From Celerinatantimonas sp046054165 (GTDB lineage Bacteria; Pseudomonadota; Gammaproteobacteria; Enterobacterales; Celerinatantimonadaceae): a stretch of 64,000 nt of DNA. The translations under genes were made by a program, and so were the position numbers. Location of the stretch: NCBI RefSeq assembly GCF_046054165.1, contig NZ_JBFNXK010000001.1, forward strand, positions 442,166 to 506,165. Direction: 5' to 3'. Below, piece by piece: positions 47,928 to 58,308 of the stretch. How positions within the stretch are numbered: the first letter of the stretch is position 1; the number at the start of each line of letters is the position of its first letter. The notes under the pieces were generated by a model, which worked only from the letters and a program-made list of their open reading frames with translations, was not told the DNA's origin and ran no database searches.

Positions 47928-49202
47928 CTAACTCCGCCCAAAAATACTATTTAATTCATGCTGCAAGCCAAAAAACTGTGCCTTTTCGACTAAAACGGAC
48001 CGTTGCATTAATCCGGATGTAACGTAGTGCCCAGAAACCTTCCCTTCTGCATTCTGAACCGCATCTGGCTGGAAACGAAAAACTTCTTCCATGACGACCG
48101 AATTTCCCTCTAGACCGACGACCTCACTGATACTCATCAAACGTCGGCTCCCATCATGCAATCGGGAAATCTGCACAATCACATCAACGGCACTGACAAT
48201 CGTCCGACGAATCGCTTCCAAAGGTAAAGAAGACGTCGCCATCATGACCATACTTTCAATCCTGGAAATTGCATCTCGTGGCGAGTTAGCATGCAGCGTG
48301 GTCATCGAACCATCATGGCCCGTATTCATTGCTTGCAGCATTTCAAAAGCTTCCGCACCACGACATTCCCCAACGATCACTCGATCAGGACGCATCCTCA
48401 AAGAGTTAATCACAAGCTGACGCTGACCAATCGCTCCAGAACCTTCAATTCCTGCGGTACGGGTTTCAAGACGAACCACATGAGGCTGCTGAAGTTGCAA
48501 TTCGGCGGCATCTTCAATGGTAATAATTCGTTCTTTAATCGAAATATACTGCGACAGCGCATTGAGTAATGTTGTTTTACCGGAACCGGTTCCTCCTGAA
48601 ATCACCACATTCAGACGACAACGAGCCGCAATCGCTAGCAGCTGGGCCATCTCCTGACTCATTGATCCCATTTTTGCCAGATCTTCCAGCCCCAGTTTTT
48701 GCTTTTTAAACTTACGGATTGAAATCGAAGTTCCATCAATGGCTATCGGTGGAGCCACAATATTGACACGGCTTCCATCAGGTAAACGGGCATCACACAT
48801 CGGAACCGATTCATCCACACGGCGCCCCACTCGAGCAGCAATCCGCTTTGCAATCTCTAAAACTTGTTGTTCATCAACAAACGTGATGTCTGATTTTTCA
48901 ACAACCCCATTACGCTCAATAAAGACATGATCCGGACCATTGACCATAACGTCGTTAATACTTTCATCATCCATAAGCGGCTGAATAGGACCTAACCCGA
49001 CTAATTCATCTTTTAAATTAGTCACAAATTCGTTACGAACTAACCGGGGAATCGGTAACCGCTGCTGAGTAATGAGTAAATCAATGGCCTGACCCAATTG
49101 ATCCTGCAATTGAGCCGTTGAAAGAGTAGCCAATGCTTCAGCATCGATAACATCAAAAATTCGACTCCGAAGCTGCTTATAAATCTCTTTGGATGAAGCC
49201 AT
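47928..49202 (-). CDS. tadA: TadA/CpaF secretion ATPase
   Basis: 424 residues, the single motor for Flp pilus extension and, in studied systems, retraction. Walker A NVVISGGTGSGKTTLLNAL at about residue 220; the Asp and His boxes (GECRGAEAFEMLQAMNTGHDGSMTTLHAN) are present. It starts 1 base after tadZ's stop. Confidence 0.97.
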   Translation of the reverse strand: MASSKEIYKQLRSRIFDVIDAEALATLSTAQLQDQLGQAIDLLITQQRLPIPRLVRNEFVTNLKDELVGLGPIQPLMDDESINDVMVNGPDHVFIERNGVVEKSDITFVDEQQVLEIAKRIAARVGRRVDESVPMCDARLPDGSRVNIVAPPIAIDGTSISIRKFKKQKLGLEDLAKMGSMSQEMAQLLAIAARCRLNVVISGGTGSGKTTLLNALSQYISIKERIITIEDAAELQLQQPHVVRLETRTAGIEGSGAIGQRQLVINSLRMRPDRVIVGECRGAEAFEMLQAMNTGHDGSMTTLHANSPRDAISRIESMVMMATSSLPLEAIRRTIVSAVDVIVQISRLHDGSRRLMSISEVVGLEGNSVVMEEVFRFQPDAVQNAEGKVSGHYVTSGLMQRSVLVEKAQFFGLQHELNSIFGRS

Positions 49203-49203
49203 A

Positions 49204-50457
49204 CTAACCTTTCAAATGAAATAAATGACTTAACTTCGCCAATGGAGATGATTGCATAGACTGTGACCCCATAATCAACTGAACTAATCGATGCAATGGT
49301 TTTGCAGCTTTGTTCTTCGTGTTATACAAATGCTTCTGATACAGCTTCATCTGATTCACTTGTGGAACAAACGGGATCACCACATCGGCCTTAGCCCCTA
49401 AATATTTTTCAATTTCCTGACGGGTCACTGAATTAAATTTCTCAGGAAGGCGCTGATTAACGACGATCAGTAACCGAAACGGATGTTCTAATTCAACCCG
49501 CTGTTTACGAACTTCACTCACGACTTTACTCGCCTCCCGGATTGAAGAAACCGAAGGTTCCACAACCACAATCAGGCTATCGTAACGATTTAACATCCAA
49601 TCTATATTTCGTTTAAAATCGACACTCGCAGAAAGATCTTCAACCACGAAATTGCTATCTTTTGCCACTAATTCAACCATGTTATCGGTTAAATCTCGCA
49701 TTTCATCATGAGAGCGCTGTTCACCATTTAACCCCAAGTAGCTCAAACGCTCAGTCACATCACTCAATAATGTTTTCGCAGCCGTACTATCTAAGGACGC
49801 GGCAATCGATCCGGTTTGCAAATTGCTCTTTTCCAGATCATCCCGCGCCAACATGACATCTAAATTTCCGCCTTCATAATTGTGATCCACTAAAATACAC
49901 ATTGCTGTTTTTTGATCGGCTAGCAGATACGATATCTCTGAAGCAATCAATGAAGCACCGACCCCACCTTTAGCGCCATAGACACCGATGTATTTCGCTT
50001 TTCGGTTTTGCCCCGGCCCTCGCTGTCGCTGCCGGTTATCTGAAACACCGACCACAAAATCGATCAATTCCTGCTTGGTCACTGGCCAGAATAGATAATA
50101 AAACCCCAGTTCCTTTAAATTTCGAATCGTCGAAATGGCATCTTCCTGGCCAATCACAATCACTGAACTATGGTTCGGCAGCATATGGCTAATCCGCTCA
50201 GCATCTTTAGCCACATTACGACTATCATTCAATTCAAGAATAACAATCTCAGGATTATTCTCTTCAACATAATGGCCAATAACCTGATCTCGATTATCTA
50301 GAATCTCTGGGATTTCATACCCTTCAAACCGATAAGCCTCCGATACAAATTCTGCACATTCATTGGTCTGATAAAACAAAACCGTTAACGCCATATTTTT
50401 AGGCGCTTCAGGAATACTCTCCTTTTTGAGCAATTCAGATAATTCAAGTACGGCCAT
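49204..50457 (-). CDS. tadZ: TadZ/CpaE pilus localisation ATPase
   Basis: 417 residues. N-terminal receiver-like domain (about 25-135) and C-terminal MinD/ParA-like ATPase (from about 155). The deviant Walker A reads KGGVGAS, so the usual Lys/Thr of KGGxGKT is changed; this is known for TadZ-type proteins, which bind but may not hydrolyse ATP normally. It directs pilus machinery to its place in the cell. Confidence 0.92.
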   Translation of the reverse strand: MAVLELSELLKKESIPEAPKNMALTVLFYQTNECAEFVSEAYRFEGYEIPEILDNRDQVIGHYVEENNPEIVILELNDSRNVAKDAERISHMLPNHSSVIVIGQEDAISTIRNLKELGFYYLFWPVTKQELIDFVVGVSDNRQRQRGPGQNRKAKYIGVYGAKGGVGASLIASEISYLLADQKTAMCILVDHNYEGGNLDVMLARDDLEKSNLQTGSIAASLDSTAAKTLLSDVTERLSYLGLNGEQRSHDEMRDLTDNMVELVAKDSNFVVEDLSASVDFKRNIDWMLNRYDSLIVVVEPSVSSIREASKVVSEVRKQRVELEHPFRLLIVVNQRLPEKFNSVTRQEIEKYLGAKADVVIPFVPQVNQMKLYQKHLYNTKNKAAKPLHRLVQLIMGSQSMQSSPLAKLSHLFHLKG

Positions 50458-50460
50458 AAA

Positions 50461-50937
50461 TCACTCTCCCGCCTTAATCATATGCTCAGGATGGACCATT
50501 GATTCCCACCGCAATACAGAGACCTCACAGGGATCAACATGCTGATGTGTATCACTTATTTTGTAGAGAATTCTGGGGGATTGGCAACGTTCAGCTACAG
50601 CCTGATAACTCACAATAGATACCGTAACCCCTGTAACAGACTGCGATTGCAACTGAATATGGTTTTTAGGAACGCCTTTTTTTATCAACCACTGATAGAG
50701 TGCTTGTACCCGAGCCTGATATTGCTCATTTCCTTGAATAGTAACTGAATCGACCCGAAATTTTGCTAACGATGGTGTCAATGTATTTTGGATAGATTGC
50801 CACGCCTGATGGCTTTCTGGCTGATCAAAATGCCATACTTTAACCATGGGTTTGAGATCAAAAACGGGTCCATGCGAAGGATGCACACCACAGGCCGATA
50901 ACATCAAAACACCTAATATCATCAGGAAGTATTTCAT
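50461..50937 (-). CDS. CpaD/RcpB-like outer-membrane lipoprotein
   Basis: 158 residues. Lipobox L-S-A-C near residue 16. The rest is a soluble periplasmic domain with weak family pattern. Its place between the secretin and TadZ is that of rcpB/cpaD. Overlaps the secretin gene by four bases. Confidence 0.75.
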   Translation of the reverse strand: MKYFLMILGVLMLSACGVHPSHGPVFDLKPMVKVWHFDQPESHQAWQSIQNTLTPSLAKFRVDSVTIQGNEQYQARVQALYQWLIKKGVPKNHIQLQSQSVTGVTVSIVSYQAVAERCQSPRILYKISDTHQHVDPCEVSVLRWESMVHPEHMIKAGE

Positions 50938-52301
50938 TGTTTAAACCCTCCCTGTGAATACAGCGCCTGCGTATCACGACTGATTATTTTAGGATCCACG
51001 CCAAACCAGCGGGCCAACGTCGGTGTCCGCTGCATAATGGGTAGCCGGACATCTGCCGAGGCAATCGGTTTCACCAAATTCACGGTTGCAACGATCACCA
51101 ACTCTGAATTACGGCGAGTCGTTGTGGTATAACGAAATAAAGCCCCTAGAATCGGCAAATCCCCAATAAAAGGGACTTTTTGCAATGATTCCTGCTCGTC
51201 TCGGCTTAACAAGCCCCCCAGAACAAAGCTTTGACCATCCCCCAACTCAACGGTTGTCGTGGCTTTTCGGGTTCGAAATGCAGGGATATCCGCCAAAGCT
51301 GATTGATAAGAACTATCCTGAGCACTCACTTCAGGCGCCAGTGTTAAACGGATCTTTTGATCATTCATCACTTTCGCACCGATACTCAATTTTACCCCAT
51401 ATTCCTTATAGGTCACCTGATAAGAATTATCATAATTCGTGACAATGGGCAGTTCACCGCCCACCAAGAAACTCGCAGTTTCTCCTGAAATAACCGATAA
51501 ATTAGGTTGAGCTAGAATCTGCCCAACCGTGTCATTATTCAATGCAGCAATAAACGTGGCAATATTACTGGCATTAAAATGCTGGAAATAGTTAAAAAAT
51601 TGGCCATTGCCCTGAAAAGCGTCATCCACAACGGATCCCCAGCGAGCCCCCAACTGGTCAATGTAGGCTGTCGAAACTTCTGCAACCGACAATTTCACAT
51701 TCACCTGTTTAACTCCGCCTACTTTTAAATTATTAATGATCCCTGAATAATGACGCTTCTTCAGAAAATCAATATCATACTCATCACCAGAACCTGAAGA
51801 TCCTCCGGTTGACGATACAGAACCAGAATTTCTTAATTTCACCGTTTTCGTTTCATTAGCACTTTTATTCAGTAAAGTGGCAATCATCTCGTAAATACCG
51901 TCCCGGGTTTCAATATCGGGGACATCGCCACTGAGTATAATCTGATCACCAACGTTATAAATATTAATCGCCAAGCCTGGATAATGAACTGCAATAATCT
52001 GCTCTAATTTGGTCATACTTTGACTGACAATCACCTGCCGGTTCATTAACGTATCACCCACTTTATTATAAATAATCAGCGACGTGACGCCTTCGGATTT
52101 ACCAAAGATAACGACTCGATGACTATTTAATATGCGGTAGTCCGCAACACTTGGATTTGCAATAAAAACCGTATCTGCCGGCTCATCAATCCGAAGTGTT
52201 TGTGCCCCACCAGTCGACAAGTTAATCACTGCCGCCCAAGATAAATGCGATAACCCCAGAAAAATCAGCCCAAGTGTCCATTTAAATAATCCTATTTTCA
52301 T
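50934..52301 (-). CDS. rcpA: Flp pilus secretin RcpA/CpaC
   Basis: 455 residues with signal peptide. N-terminal pilus-secretin domain (LRIDEPADTVFIANPSVADYRIL), a BON-type domain (about 100-145), a Gly/Ser linker at about 155-170, then the secretin core with GGELPIV, QDSSYQSA..IPAFRTRKATTTVELGDGQSFVLGGLL and FIGDLPILGALF. Forms the outer-membrane ring. Confidence 0.96.
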   Translation of the reverse strand: MKIGLFKWTLGLIFLGLSHLSWAAVINLSTGGAQTLRIDEPADTVFIANPSVADYRILNSHRVVIFGKSEGVTSLIIYNKVGDTLMNRQVIVSQSMTKLEQIIAVHYPGLAINIYNVGDQIILSGDVPDIETRDGIYEMIATLLNKSANETKTVKLRNSGSVSSTGGSSGSGDEYDIDFLKKRHYSGIINNLKVGGVKQVNVKLSVAEVSTAYIDQLGARWGSVVDDAFQGNGQFFNYFQHFNASNIATFIAALNNDTVGQILAQPNLSVISGETASFLVGGELPIVTNYDNSYQVTYKEYGVKLSIGAKVMNDQKIRLTLAPEVSAQDSSYQSALADIPAFRTRKATTTVELGDGQSFVLGGLLSRDEQESLQKVPFIGDLPILGALFRYTTTTRRNSELVIVATVNLVKPIASADVRLPIMQRTPTLARWFGVDPKIISRDTQALYSQGGFKQ

Positions 52302-53110
52302 CGACTCATTCCCTGATTATCGGCTTTTTGAGTCACGGATGCTCCGCGCAACTCTCGGACAGAACTATAAGTGGGTAATACATCTTTCACCATCACATCT
52401 CGGAATGGTTTGGATGTTGCGGGATCATGAATGCTGGTGTGATAAATATAAATTTGACCAATACGGCGAGCGATAATCAACTTGGCAACCTGATCCTGAT
52501 TCAATGCAACTAATACTGAACTATTTTTATCGGCCTCTTTATTTTTATTGACCGATAACACTTTAACTGATTTAAATAGCAACGATACCGAAAGATCATG
52601 AAGCCCATTAAGGCTACTTTGTTGTTCATTAACATTGCCTCCCGGAGAAGAAAGCAACATCACATCCATAAGGTTGTTAGGATGAACAGACATCACGTTC
52701 AAATCTTCTGTATTCACCATAATCGGGTAAGCCACTTTTCCCGGAGGAGTAATTAAAGCAATATAATCTGCACTGTCTGGTGTCGAAAAATCGGAAGCAA
52801 CGACGACCTGACCCGCTTCGATTCGAGTCCGAGCAACCATAGCAGTTTCAAAACGAATCGGCTGATCCCGGTTAACATGAAGTTTCTGGGCCTGAGAGAT
52901 AAACATCACCTGCTGTTCGAACTCATTATCGAGCACTTCTTGCCCTGGCAGAATCGTCTGCTTAGCCACCCAAAAACTCACTTTGGGCTCGACGGGTTTC
53001 TGGACATTAACGACAGGTTCTGGCTTGGGAGGGGAAAATACACCGCTTAAAGAGGCTATACCTAAAAATATTGCAATAAATGCAATGACAAAAATAATCC
53101 TTGTATTCAT
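52298..53110 (-). CDS. rcpC: RcpC/CpaB periplasmic pilus assembly protein
   Basis: 270 residues. One N-terminal membrane helix, then SAF-type domain (WVAKQTILPGQEVLDNEFEQQVM) and the RcpC/CpaB C-terminal domain (NTEDLNVMSVHPNNLMDVMLLSS). Helps link the secretin to the inner membrane. Overlaps rcpA by four bases. Confidence 0.92.
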   Translation of the reverse strand: MNTRIIFVIAFIAIFLGIASLSGVFSPPKPEPVVNVQKPVEPKVSFWVAKQTILPGQEVLDNEFEQQVMFISQAQKLHVNRDQPIRFETAMVARTRIEAGQVVVASDFSTPDSADYIALITPPGKVAYPIMVNTEDLNVMSVHPNNLMDVMLLSSPGGNVNEQQSSLNGLHDLSVSLLFKSVKVLSVNKNKEADKNSSVLVALNQDQVAKLIIARRIGQIYIYHTSIHDPATSKPFRDVMVKDVLPTYSSVRELRGASVTQKADNQGMSR

Positions 53111-53124
53111 CGATTAATCCATTA

Positions 53125-53538
53125 TTAAAGCCATATGCATAACAAGCCAGCAAGACTAATCGCAGGTGCTAAAGGCAAACCCCGCACGCTATGCTCTGGT
53201 TTAAACATACTCACTACTCTAAAAATAATGATAGAAATCACGATAAGAATAGCCAGTGAAAACGGAACTAATATCAAATTCTCGGGTTTAATACCAAATA
53301 ACAAAATAGCTAATAATTTACTATCTCCAGCACCTACAACATGAAAAACAGATAAAAAAACACCAATAAATAAGACAAATATGGCCCATAAAAATGAATA
53401 ACTATTTATGATTTCTCTTGGATATGCATAAATAATCACACTCACTAAAATAGCTAATAAACTGCTGTTTAATATTTGCCTATTTTTTATATCTGTATAT
53501 ATAACCCATAACAGAAGTACAATGATAACAATCAACAT
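53125..53538 (-). CDS. tadV: Prepilin peptidase TadV/CpaA
   Basis: 137 residues, an A24-family aspartic protease in the membrane. The first catalytic Asp is in YTDIKNRQI and the second in the GAGDSKLLA motif. Processes Flp, TadE and TadF. A hairpin between flp and tadV may reduce its expression relative to flp. Confidence 0.93.
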   Translation of the reverse strand: MLIVIIVLLLWVIYTDIKNRQILNSSLLAILVSVIIYAYPREIINSYSFLWAIFVLFIGVFLSVFHVVGAGDSKLLAILLFGIKPENLILVPFSLAILIVISIIIFRVVSMFKPEHSVRGLPLAPAISLAGLLCIWL

Positions 53539-53552
53539 ATTTGATGAAAATT

Positions 53553-53574
53553 AAAGAGAGCCTCAGCTCTCTTT
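53553..53574 (-). terminator. Attenuating hairpin after flp
   Basis: AAAGAGAGC (53553-53561) pairs perfectly with GCTCTCTTT (53566-53574) around CTCA. On the minus strand only a short T run follows, so it may be a partial terminator that keeps flp mRNA abundant over the downstream tad genes. Confidence 0.75.
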
Positions 53575-53589
53575 AACTTATCCGGCCTA

Positions 53590-53823
53590 TTAGCTGCCGC
53601 TTGCAACACTACCAACGCTATCGATTGTTGATGATACTTTACCAAAAGCGCTAGTTAATGCACTGTATAACTGACCATTACGGCCAAATACAGCGGCAAC
53701 AATTGCAGCTACAGCAACAGCCACAATAGCATATTCAATAGCAGTCACACCTCGCTGGTCCTTAACGAAAGAACTAACAGCTAATTTAGTTTTAATATAT
53801 CCTAATGTAATTAAGTCCAACAT
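53590..53823 (-). CDS. flp: Flp major pilin
   Basis: 77 residues. Leader of about 25 residues ending at Gly, then VTAIEYAIVAVAVAAIVAAVF: the Flp motif with Glu at +5 and Tyr at +6, and the hydrophobic spine. Mature pilin of about 52 residues. First gene of the tad locus, preceded by a good extended -10. Confidence 0.97.
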   Translation of the reverse strand: MLDLITLGYIKTKLAVSSFVKDQRGVTAIEYAIVAVAVAAIVAAVFGRNGQLYSALTSAFGKVSSTIDSVGSVASGS

Positions 53824-53898
53824 ATTGTTTCCTCAACCTATTCTCACTATTGGTTATCCATTCCCAGCGAATGGCTGCCAATTCGACTAATCAATCTA

Positions 53899-53907
53899 AT
53901 TATACCA
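53899..53907 (-). promoter_or_regulatory. Extended -10 promoter of flp
   Basis: The minus strand reads TGGTATAAT, an extended -10 with perfect TATAAT, about 76 bases before the flp start. No good -35 is seen at 17 bases, which suggests reliance on the extended -10 or on an activator. The interval 53824-54118 holds no other supported feature. Confidence 0.6.
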
Positions 53908-54118
53908 AATAATTGTGACAATTACCCGGAATGACGTCACGGTATTTATTCGATGCCACAAATTTAGCTTCCCGTATTTAAGATGTAAATACAAATGAAT
54001 GTAAATCACTCTTTTTTCATTATGATTGATTAAAGAGTCGATAATACATGGCTCAAAGTACTAAGTATAAATCATAAAAACCCAATACTAAAAGCTTAGT
54101 ACTCATATCAACTATTCG

Positions 54119-55036
54119 CTATATAATCGGCCAAAAATTACATTTTGTATCAAGAATGTAAAAATATTCTTCATGAACGTTTATTTTTAATCGATACGAA
54201 TGTAAACAATGATGGGGAGAACCTAAAGTTTGTCGATCACTATCCGTCAGTTTATTTTGAAGGCGCTTTAAATAATACTCACCATGATGGGCATAAATTT
54301 TATCGCCAACAATAGGATGCCCCAAATACGCTAAATGAGCTCGGATCTGATGCTTTCGCCCCGTGAATAACCGGCACTCGATCAGCGACTGTACACCATC
54401 GGACTGTCGGACTTTGAAATAGCTTTCACTGAATTTTCCAGGCTCCCCATCATGACAAACATACATTTGACAACGAATCGGACTCTCGCTCCGAGTTGTT
54501 AAATCACAACGCATATGATATTCCTGCCAATCAGGCATACCCCATACCTTAGCCAGATAGGTTTTTTCAACCATCAACGTTTTGAGCTGGGGTTGCCAAA
54601 GACTCGCCCAATTTGCACTTTTAGCCAGCATCAGAATACCAGAAGTTTCTTTATCTAAACGGTGTAAGAGATGAGCATCATCAAAACCACTTTGTTGAAC
54701 CAGACCAATCAAATGTTGTGTAGGATTACGGGTAGTTCGACTAACAGCTAACCCTGCTGGCTTATGCACAGCTAATAATTGCTCATCTTCCCATAATACA
54801 GACCAGTCCGATGGCACATCCGGCTCCTGATAATCATCAATCCAATATTCCAGAAGCTGTCCTTGGATTAACAATTGCACCCACTCAGGGACCATGCCCT
54901 GCACTCGAATCTGCCCTTGTTGCCAACGGAGATACCACTGCTGTAGCGAACTTTCAGGAATACACTGGACCAATAATTCAGATAAGGGCTGATGATGCCA
55001 ACGGGAAGGAATTTTAAAATGGAAGCGGGTTGACAT
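54119..55036 (-). CDS. RluA-family pseudouridine synthase
   Basis: 305 residues from ATG 55036 (MSTRFHFKIPSRW); the frame is open upstream into the EAL gene but the extra 56 residues have no family character. The catalytic motif is HLLHRLDKETSGILMLAK with the essential Asp; RKHQIRAHLAYLGHPIVGDKIY is the second RluA signature. Isomerises uridine in rRNA or tRNA; the precise target is not clear. It follows the EAL gene by 46 bases. Confidence 0.92.
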   Translation of the reverse strand: MSTRFHFKIPSRWHHQPLSELLVQCIPESSLQQWYLRWQQGQIRVQGMVPEWVQLLIQGQLLEYWIDDYQEPDVPSDWSVLWEDEQLLAVHKPAGLAVSRTTRNPTQHLIGLVQQSGFDDAHLLHRLDKETSGILMLAKSANWASLWQPQLKTLMVEKTYLAKVWGMPDWQEYHMRCDLTTRSESPIRCQMYVCHDGEPGKFSESYFKVRQSDGVQSLIECRLFTGRKHQIRAHLAYLGHPIVGDKIYAHHGEYYLKRLQNKLTDSDRQTLGSPHHCLHSYRLKINVHEEYFYILDTKCNFWPII

Positions 55037-55082
55037 AAAACACCATTCAGACTTCAGATAAACGCTATAGCATGATGTTCTT

Positions 55083-57530
55083 TCAAAGAATTTGCAAAAT
55101 AATTTCTGGCGTGATGATCCCGATACAAACCCCGGATTCTCCGGTAACAATAACAATGGTATCGGCATTGGCTTGGAATAACCGACGAACGACACTAATT
55201 TCACAATCGCTACTGACTTCGTCGTAGCCCCCTTTTCTCATCACTTGATGAACCCGACGATTTAAGGTAATTAAATCTCGTTGCTGTTCTGACTCAGTGC
55301 CAATATAAGGACTAATAGCGGCATTTAACTCAGCCTCCCGCAAAATGCCACAACAACTGCTATTTTCAAGCACAACCAAGAAATTAACCTGGCGTTCATG
55401 CATACGCTGACGAGCTAAATCAAGCTTATGATCCATACCAATTCGGGGATAATCGCGCATCATGATATCACGAGCCCGATCCGCATTTTCTGCCACTAAA
55501 TAACGCTCATATTGCGAAAAATAGCGATCGATTTTACCGGAGGTTATATGAGTCATGCTCAATGGCTTACTGAACAGAAACCCCTGAACGTAGTCCACTT
55601 TAGCATGTGACAATGTCCGGAGTGTCTCGGCATCTTCAACACCTTCAGCAACCACTTTCCCGCCCATTTTGTGCACCAAAGAAGTGACCATCTCGATCAT
55701 CATATATTCATTGGAACCCAGCGTTAGGCCAATCACAAAACTCCGGTCAATTTTAATCAGATTAATCGGCAGTTGTAACAGATAAGCAAATGACGAATAA
55801 CCGGTACCGAAATCATCGATAGCGATTTCAATGCCCTCTTTTTTCAACCGCTCAATCCAAGCCATTTGCCGTTCGATATCAGCTAAAAAAGAAGACTCGG
55901 TTAATTCAACAGTGACCAGTTTCGGATCGATACGAGCATCCATCACCAGCTGTAGTGTATCTTCCAGACAGCAATGGGAGATCCGATCGTTACTCATCGA
56001 ACGGTTCACGGAAACCTGAAGTTCCGGAGCATTAAAATGTTTCTGTAAAACTAACAAATCTTTCAGCGCCCGGGAGGTAACCGCATTATCAATCCGATCA
56101 ATCCAACCATATTCTTCGGCTAATTGAATTAATTCTTGAATATTATAAGAAAGCTTCGTATCCAGCGACACCCGGAAAAGTGCTTCAAATTTCACCAGTT
56201 TCAACGACTTCATTTCAATGATCGGCTGATAAAAAACATCGATATGCCCTTGATCGATAGCCTTATCCAATAACCGAGCCAGAATCTGCTTATGATCCAT
56301 TTTCTTCTGGATCCGGTGATCAAAATAGGTGACTGACATTTCTCCGCGGCTACGACTGGCCACCATGGCCTGACTGGCATGACTGATCATTTGAGCCACA
56401 GAGGCTGCATCCGTTGCTAAAATAGAAACGCCTACCGTCGCCTGAATTTCAATATCAGATTCAGCGCTTTCGTCTCCCACCTTATGATGTAACAGTTCCA
56501 CAAATGACTGTAATTCTCGATGAATAATCCCTAAATTTCGGGGAACCACAATACATCCGGCAAACAATTCATTGGTCAATAAACCTATCGTCATTTCATC
56601 CGGAATATCCAGCAGCCGATTGCCAATCAACCAATGACGCATCGACTCACTAATATTCCGGGAAAAATAAGGCTGGAAGACAAACGTGACCATCGTCCGA
56701 TCAGCTGGCAACGATGAAAAAATCTGTTCCATTAACTGTTTCAGTTCAGCCACTTTAGGTAATTGGGATAATGATGGCGTCTGCAAATCTTCATTTTCAC
56801 TGTCTAACCAGCGATTCATAGAGATATCCAGACGCTTTGAAATGGCGACATAAAAAGTTTGTGTCTGAGATGGGATCTGAATTTTTTGTAACGTTAATTC
56901 ATGGGCAAACGTCAGTCCCTGCTTATCCCGCCCTAATAATTCACCAATCCAGAATCCACTCTTAGCCACAGACTTCCAGATTTTTTCATACAATGAGGGA
57001 TCACGTTCGTGGTTACCAAAAATATCTGCAGAAACACCGAGTAACTCGTCCAATTCAAACCCGGTTTCCCGACAAAATTCATGATTAACCATAATAATGC
57101 GCTGCTGTTCATCTAATACCAGCATCCCAACTTTGGCATGAACATACAGATAATGAAAAAGTTCAGCTTCTACTTCTGCTGAAGGAACACGAATGAGGAC
57201 TTCAAATGTTCCCTGGATAAGATCGGCAGAGCGGGGATCATTCCAAACACACAGCAGTCCGACAAACCGCTGAGAACCGTTGTCTATAATCATTCGGGTT
57301 TCGCGGGTCAAATGTTTTTGATAAACCTCTTTGACCAACTGCTTAAGGTGAGGAAGCTGACTTTTTTGAGCACTTGCTAATAGCTGCGCCAATGTAATCG
57401 AATCCTGTTCAGGATACCCCAGCAATGCAGGAAGCTGCTCCGAACATGTCATTTCAGAACGTTTAACATCCCAGCTCCACTGGAGCGGAAATCCTGAAGT
57501 CTGATCAAATGCATCACGGTCATTCTTCAT
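55083..57530 (-). CDS. PAS, degenerate GGDEF, EAL, CBS-pair protein (probable c-di-GMP phosphodiesterase)
   Basis: 815 residues. Two PAS-like regions at about 15-110 and 125-235; a degenerate GGDEF region at about 270-395 (TNELFAG where GGDEF is expected); a complete EAL domain at about 400-650 with EALFRVS, ELTESSFL, IAIDDFGTGYSSFAYL, KIDRSFV, AEGVEDAETL and QGFLFSKPL; and a C-terminal CBS pair at about 680-815. All EAL catalytic motifs are present, so it should degrade c-di-GMP, with CBS and PAS sensing. Its location beside the tad locus suggests control of adhesion. Confidence 0.9.
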   Translation of the reverse strand: MKNDRDAFDQTSGFPLQWSWDVKRSEMTCSEQLPALLGYPEQDSITLAQLLASAQKSQLPHLKQLVKEVYQKHLTRETRMIIDNGSQRFVGLLCVWNDPRSADLIQGTFEVLIRVPSAEVEAELFHYLYVHAKVGMLVLDEQQRIIMVNHEFCRETGFELDELLGVSADIFGNHERDPSLYEKIWKSVAKSGFWIGELLGRDKQGLTFAHELTLQKIQIPSQTQTFYVAISKRLDISMNRWLDSENEDLQTPSLSQLPKVAELKQLMEQIFSSLPADRTMVTFVFQPYFSRNISESMRHWLIGNRLLDIPDEMTIGLLTNELFAGCIVVPRNLGIIHRELQSFVELLHHKVGDESAESDIEIQATVGVSILATDAASVAQMISHASQAMVASRSRGEMSVTYFDHRIQKKMDHKQILARLLDKAIDQGHIDVFYQPIIEMKSLKLVKFEALFRVSLDTKLSYNIQELIQLAEEYGWIDRIDNAVTSRALKDLLVLQKHFNAPELQVSVNRSMSNDRISHCCLEDTLQLVMDARIDPKLVTVELTESSFLADIERQMAWIERLKKEGIEIAIDDFGTGYSSFAYLLQLPINLIKIDRSFVIGLTLGSNEYMMIEMVTSLVHKMGGKVVAEGVEDAETLRTLSHAKVDYVQGFLFSKPLSMTHITSGKIDRYFSQYERYLVAENADRARDIMMRDYPRIGMDHKLDLARQRMHERQVNFLVVLENSSCCGILREAELNAAISPYIGTESEQQRDLITLNRRVHQVMRKGGYDEVSSDCEISVVRRLFQANADTIVIVTGESGVCIGIITPEIILQIL

Positions 57531-57879
57531 ATATAACTTGAAATTCCTCTCACTATCGCAGCTCTGTTATCCCGAGACTACACCTATCAGCTTGATTAAG
57601 TTTATACCAAAAAATTAGAACGCGTTGACTTAAATCTATTAGCGACACCATCCGTCTCATAGCAAGATCGCATTTCATCCAGACCCAATTCGATGTAGTC
57701 CAACTTAAACACCTGCGAGGCTATATCTCACCCCCTCTTATGCAGCGCATATAATTTAGTCGATATGAGCAGTTTATATTTACATAAAATGACTTTATAT
57801 CAATATTTAAGCGTTCAAACCGCTCTGATTGAATTTCCTCTTGATCTCATTATTCAGTTGGAACAGAATAACGTCCATT
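57531..57879. other. Intergenic promoter interval
   Basis: Divergent interval between the EAL gene and tRNA-Pro. No open frame with a ribosome site and no clear repeat. Promoters of both flanking units must lie here. Confidence 0.6.
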
Positions 57880-57956
<77 letters not shown>

Positions 57957-58308
57957 CTCACTTTACTTCCTAAGTATAGATTCAATTTCTTGAATATCTA
58001 AATGCTCGTCTAGTTACTGTGATATAACCCACTCAGTCACAATGGTTCAATGTAAACATGAGATGTCGTTTATTGAGAATCGCTCCACAGCACAACGTTT
58101 GTTTTGTCTAAATTAAGCTCAAAATCACTCTGAGATGACTACAAAACTAATCCCGAATAATTAACCTCTGCACCTTCATTCAATATAAAGGGTCTTTGGT
58201 GATTAGGTGGCTCATTATCCGATTCAAATAACTTACGAAAATAGGCCTAGATTAAGTATTTTTGAACACTCAAGAGCCGCCAAACTCTAAATAAAATAGA
58301 GATAATAA
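57957..58308. other. Interval without a supported gene
   Basis: About 350 AT-rich bases after tRNA-Pro. I see no gene, repeat or clear tRNA terminator. Confidence 0.6.

Noticed and set aside
49204..50457. TadZ as an inactivated ATPase
   Set aside because: The deviant Walker A (KGGVGAS) is seen in TadZ/CpaE-type proteins in general, so it is not evidence of decay.
54811..55017. Plus-strand frame opposite the RluA-family gene
   Set aside because: A shadow of a well-supported coding gene, with no independent signals.
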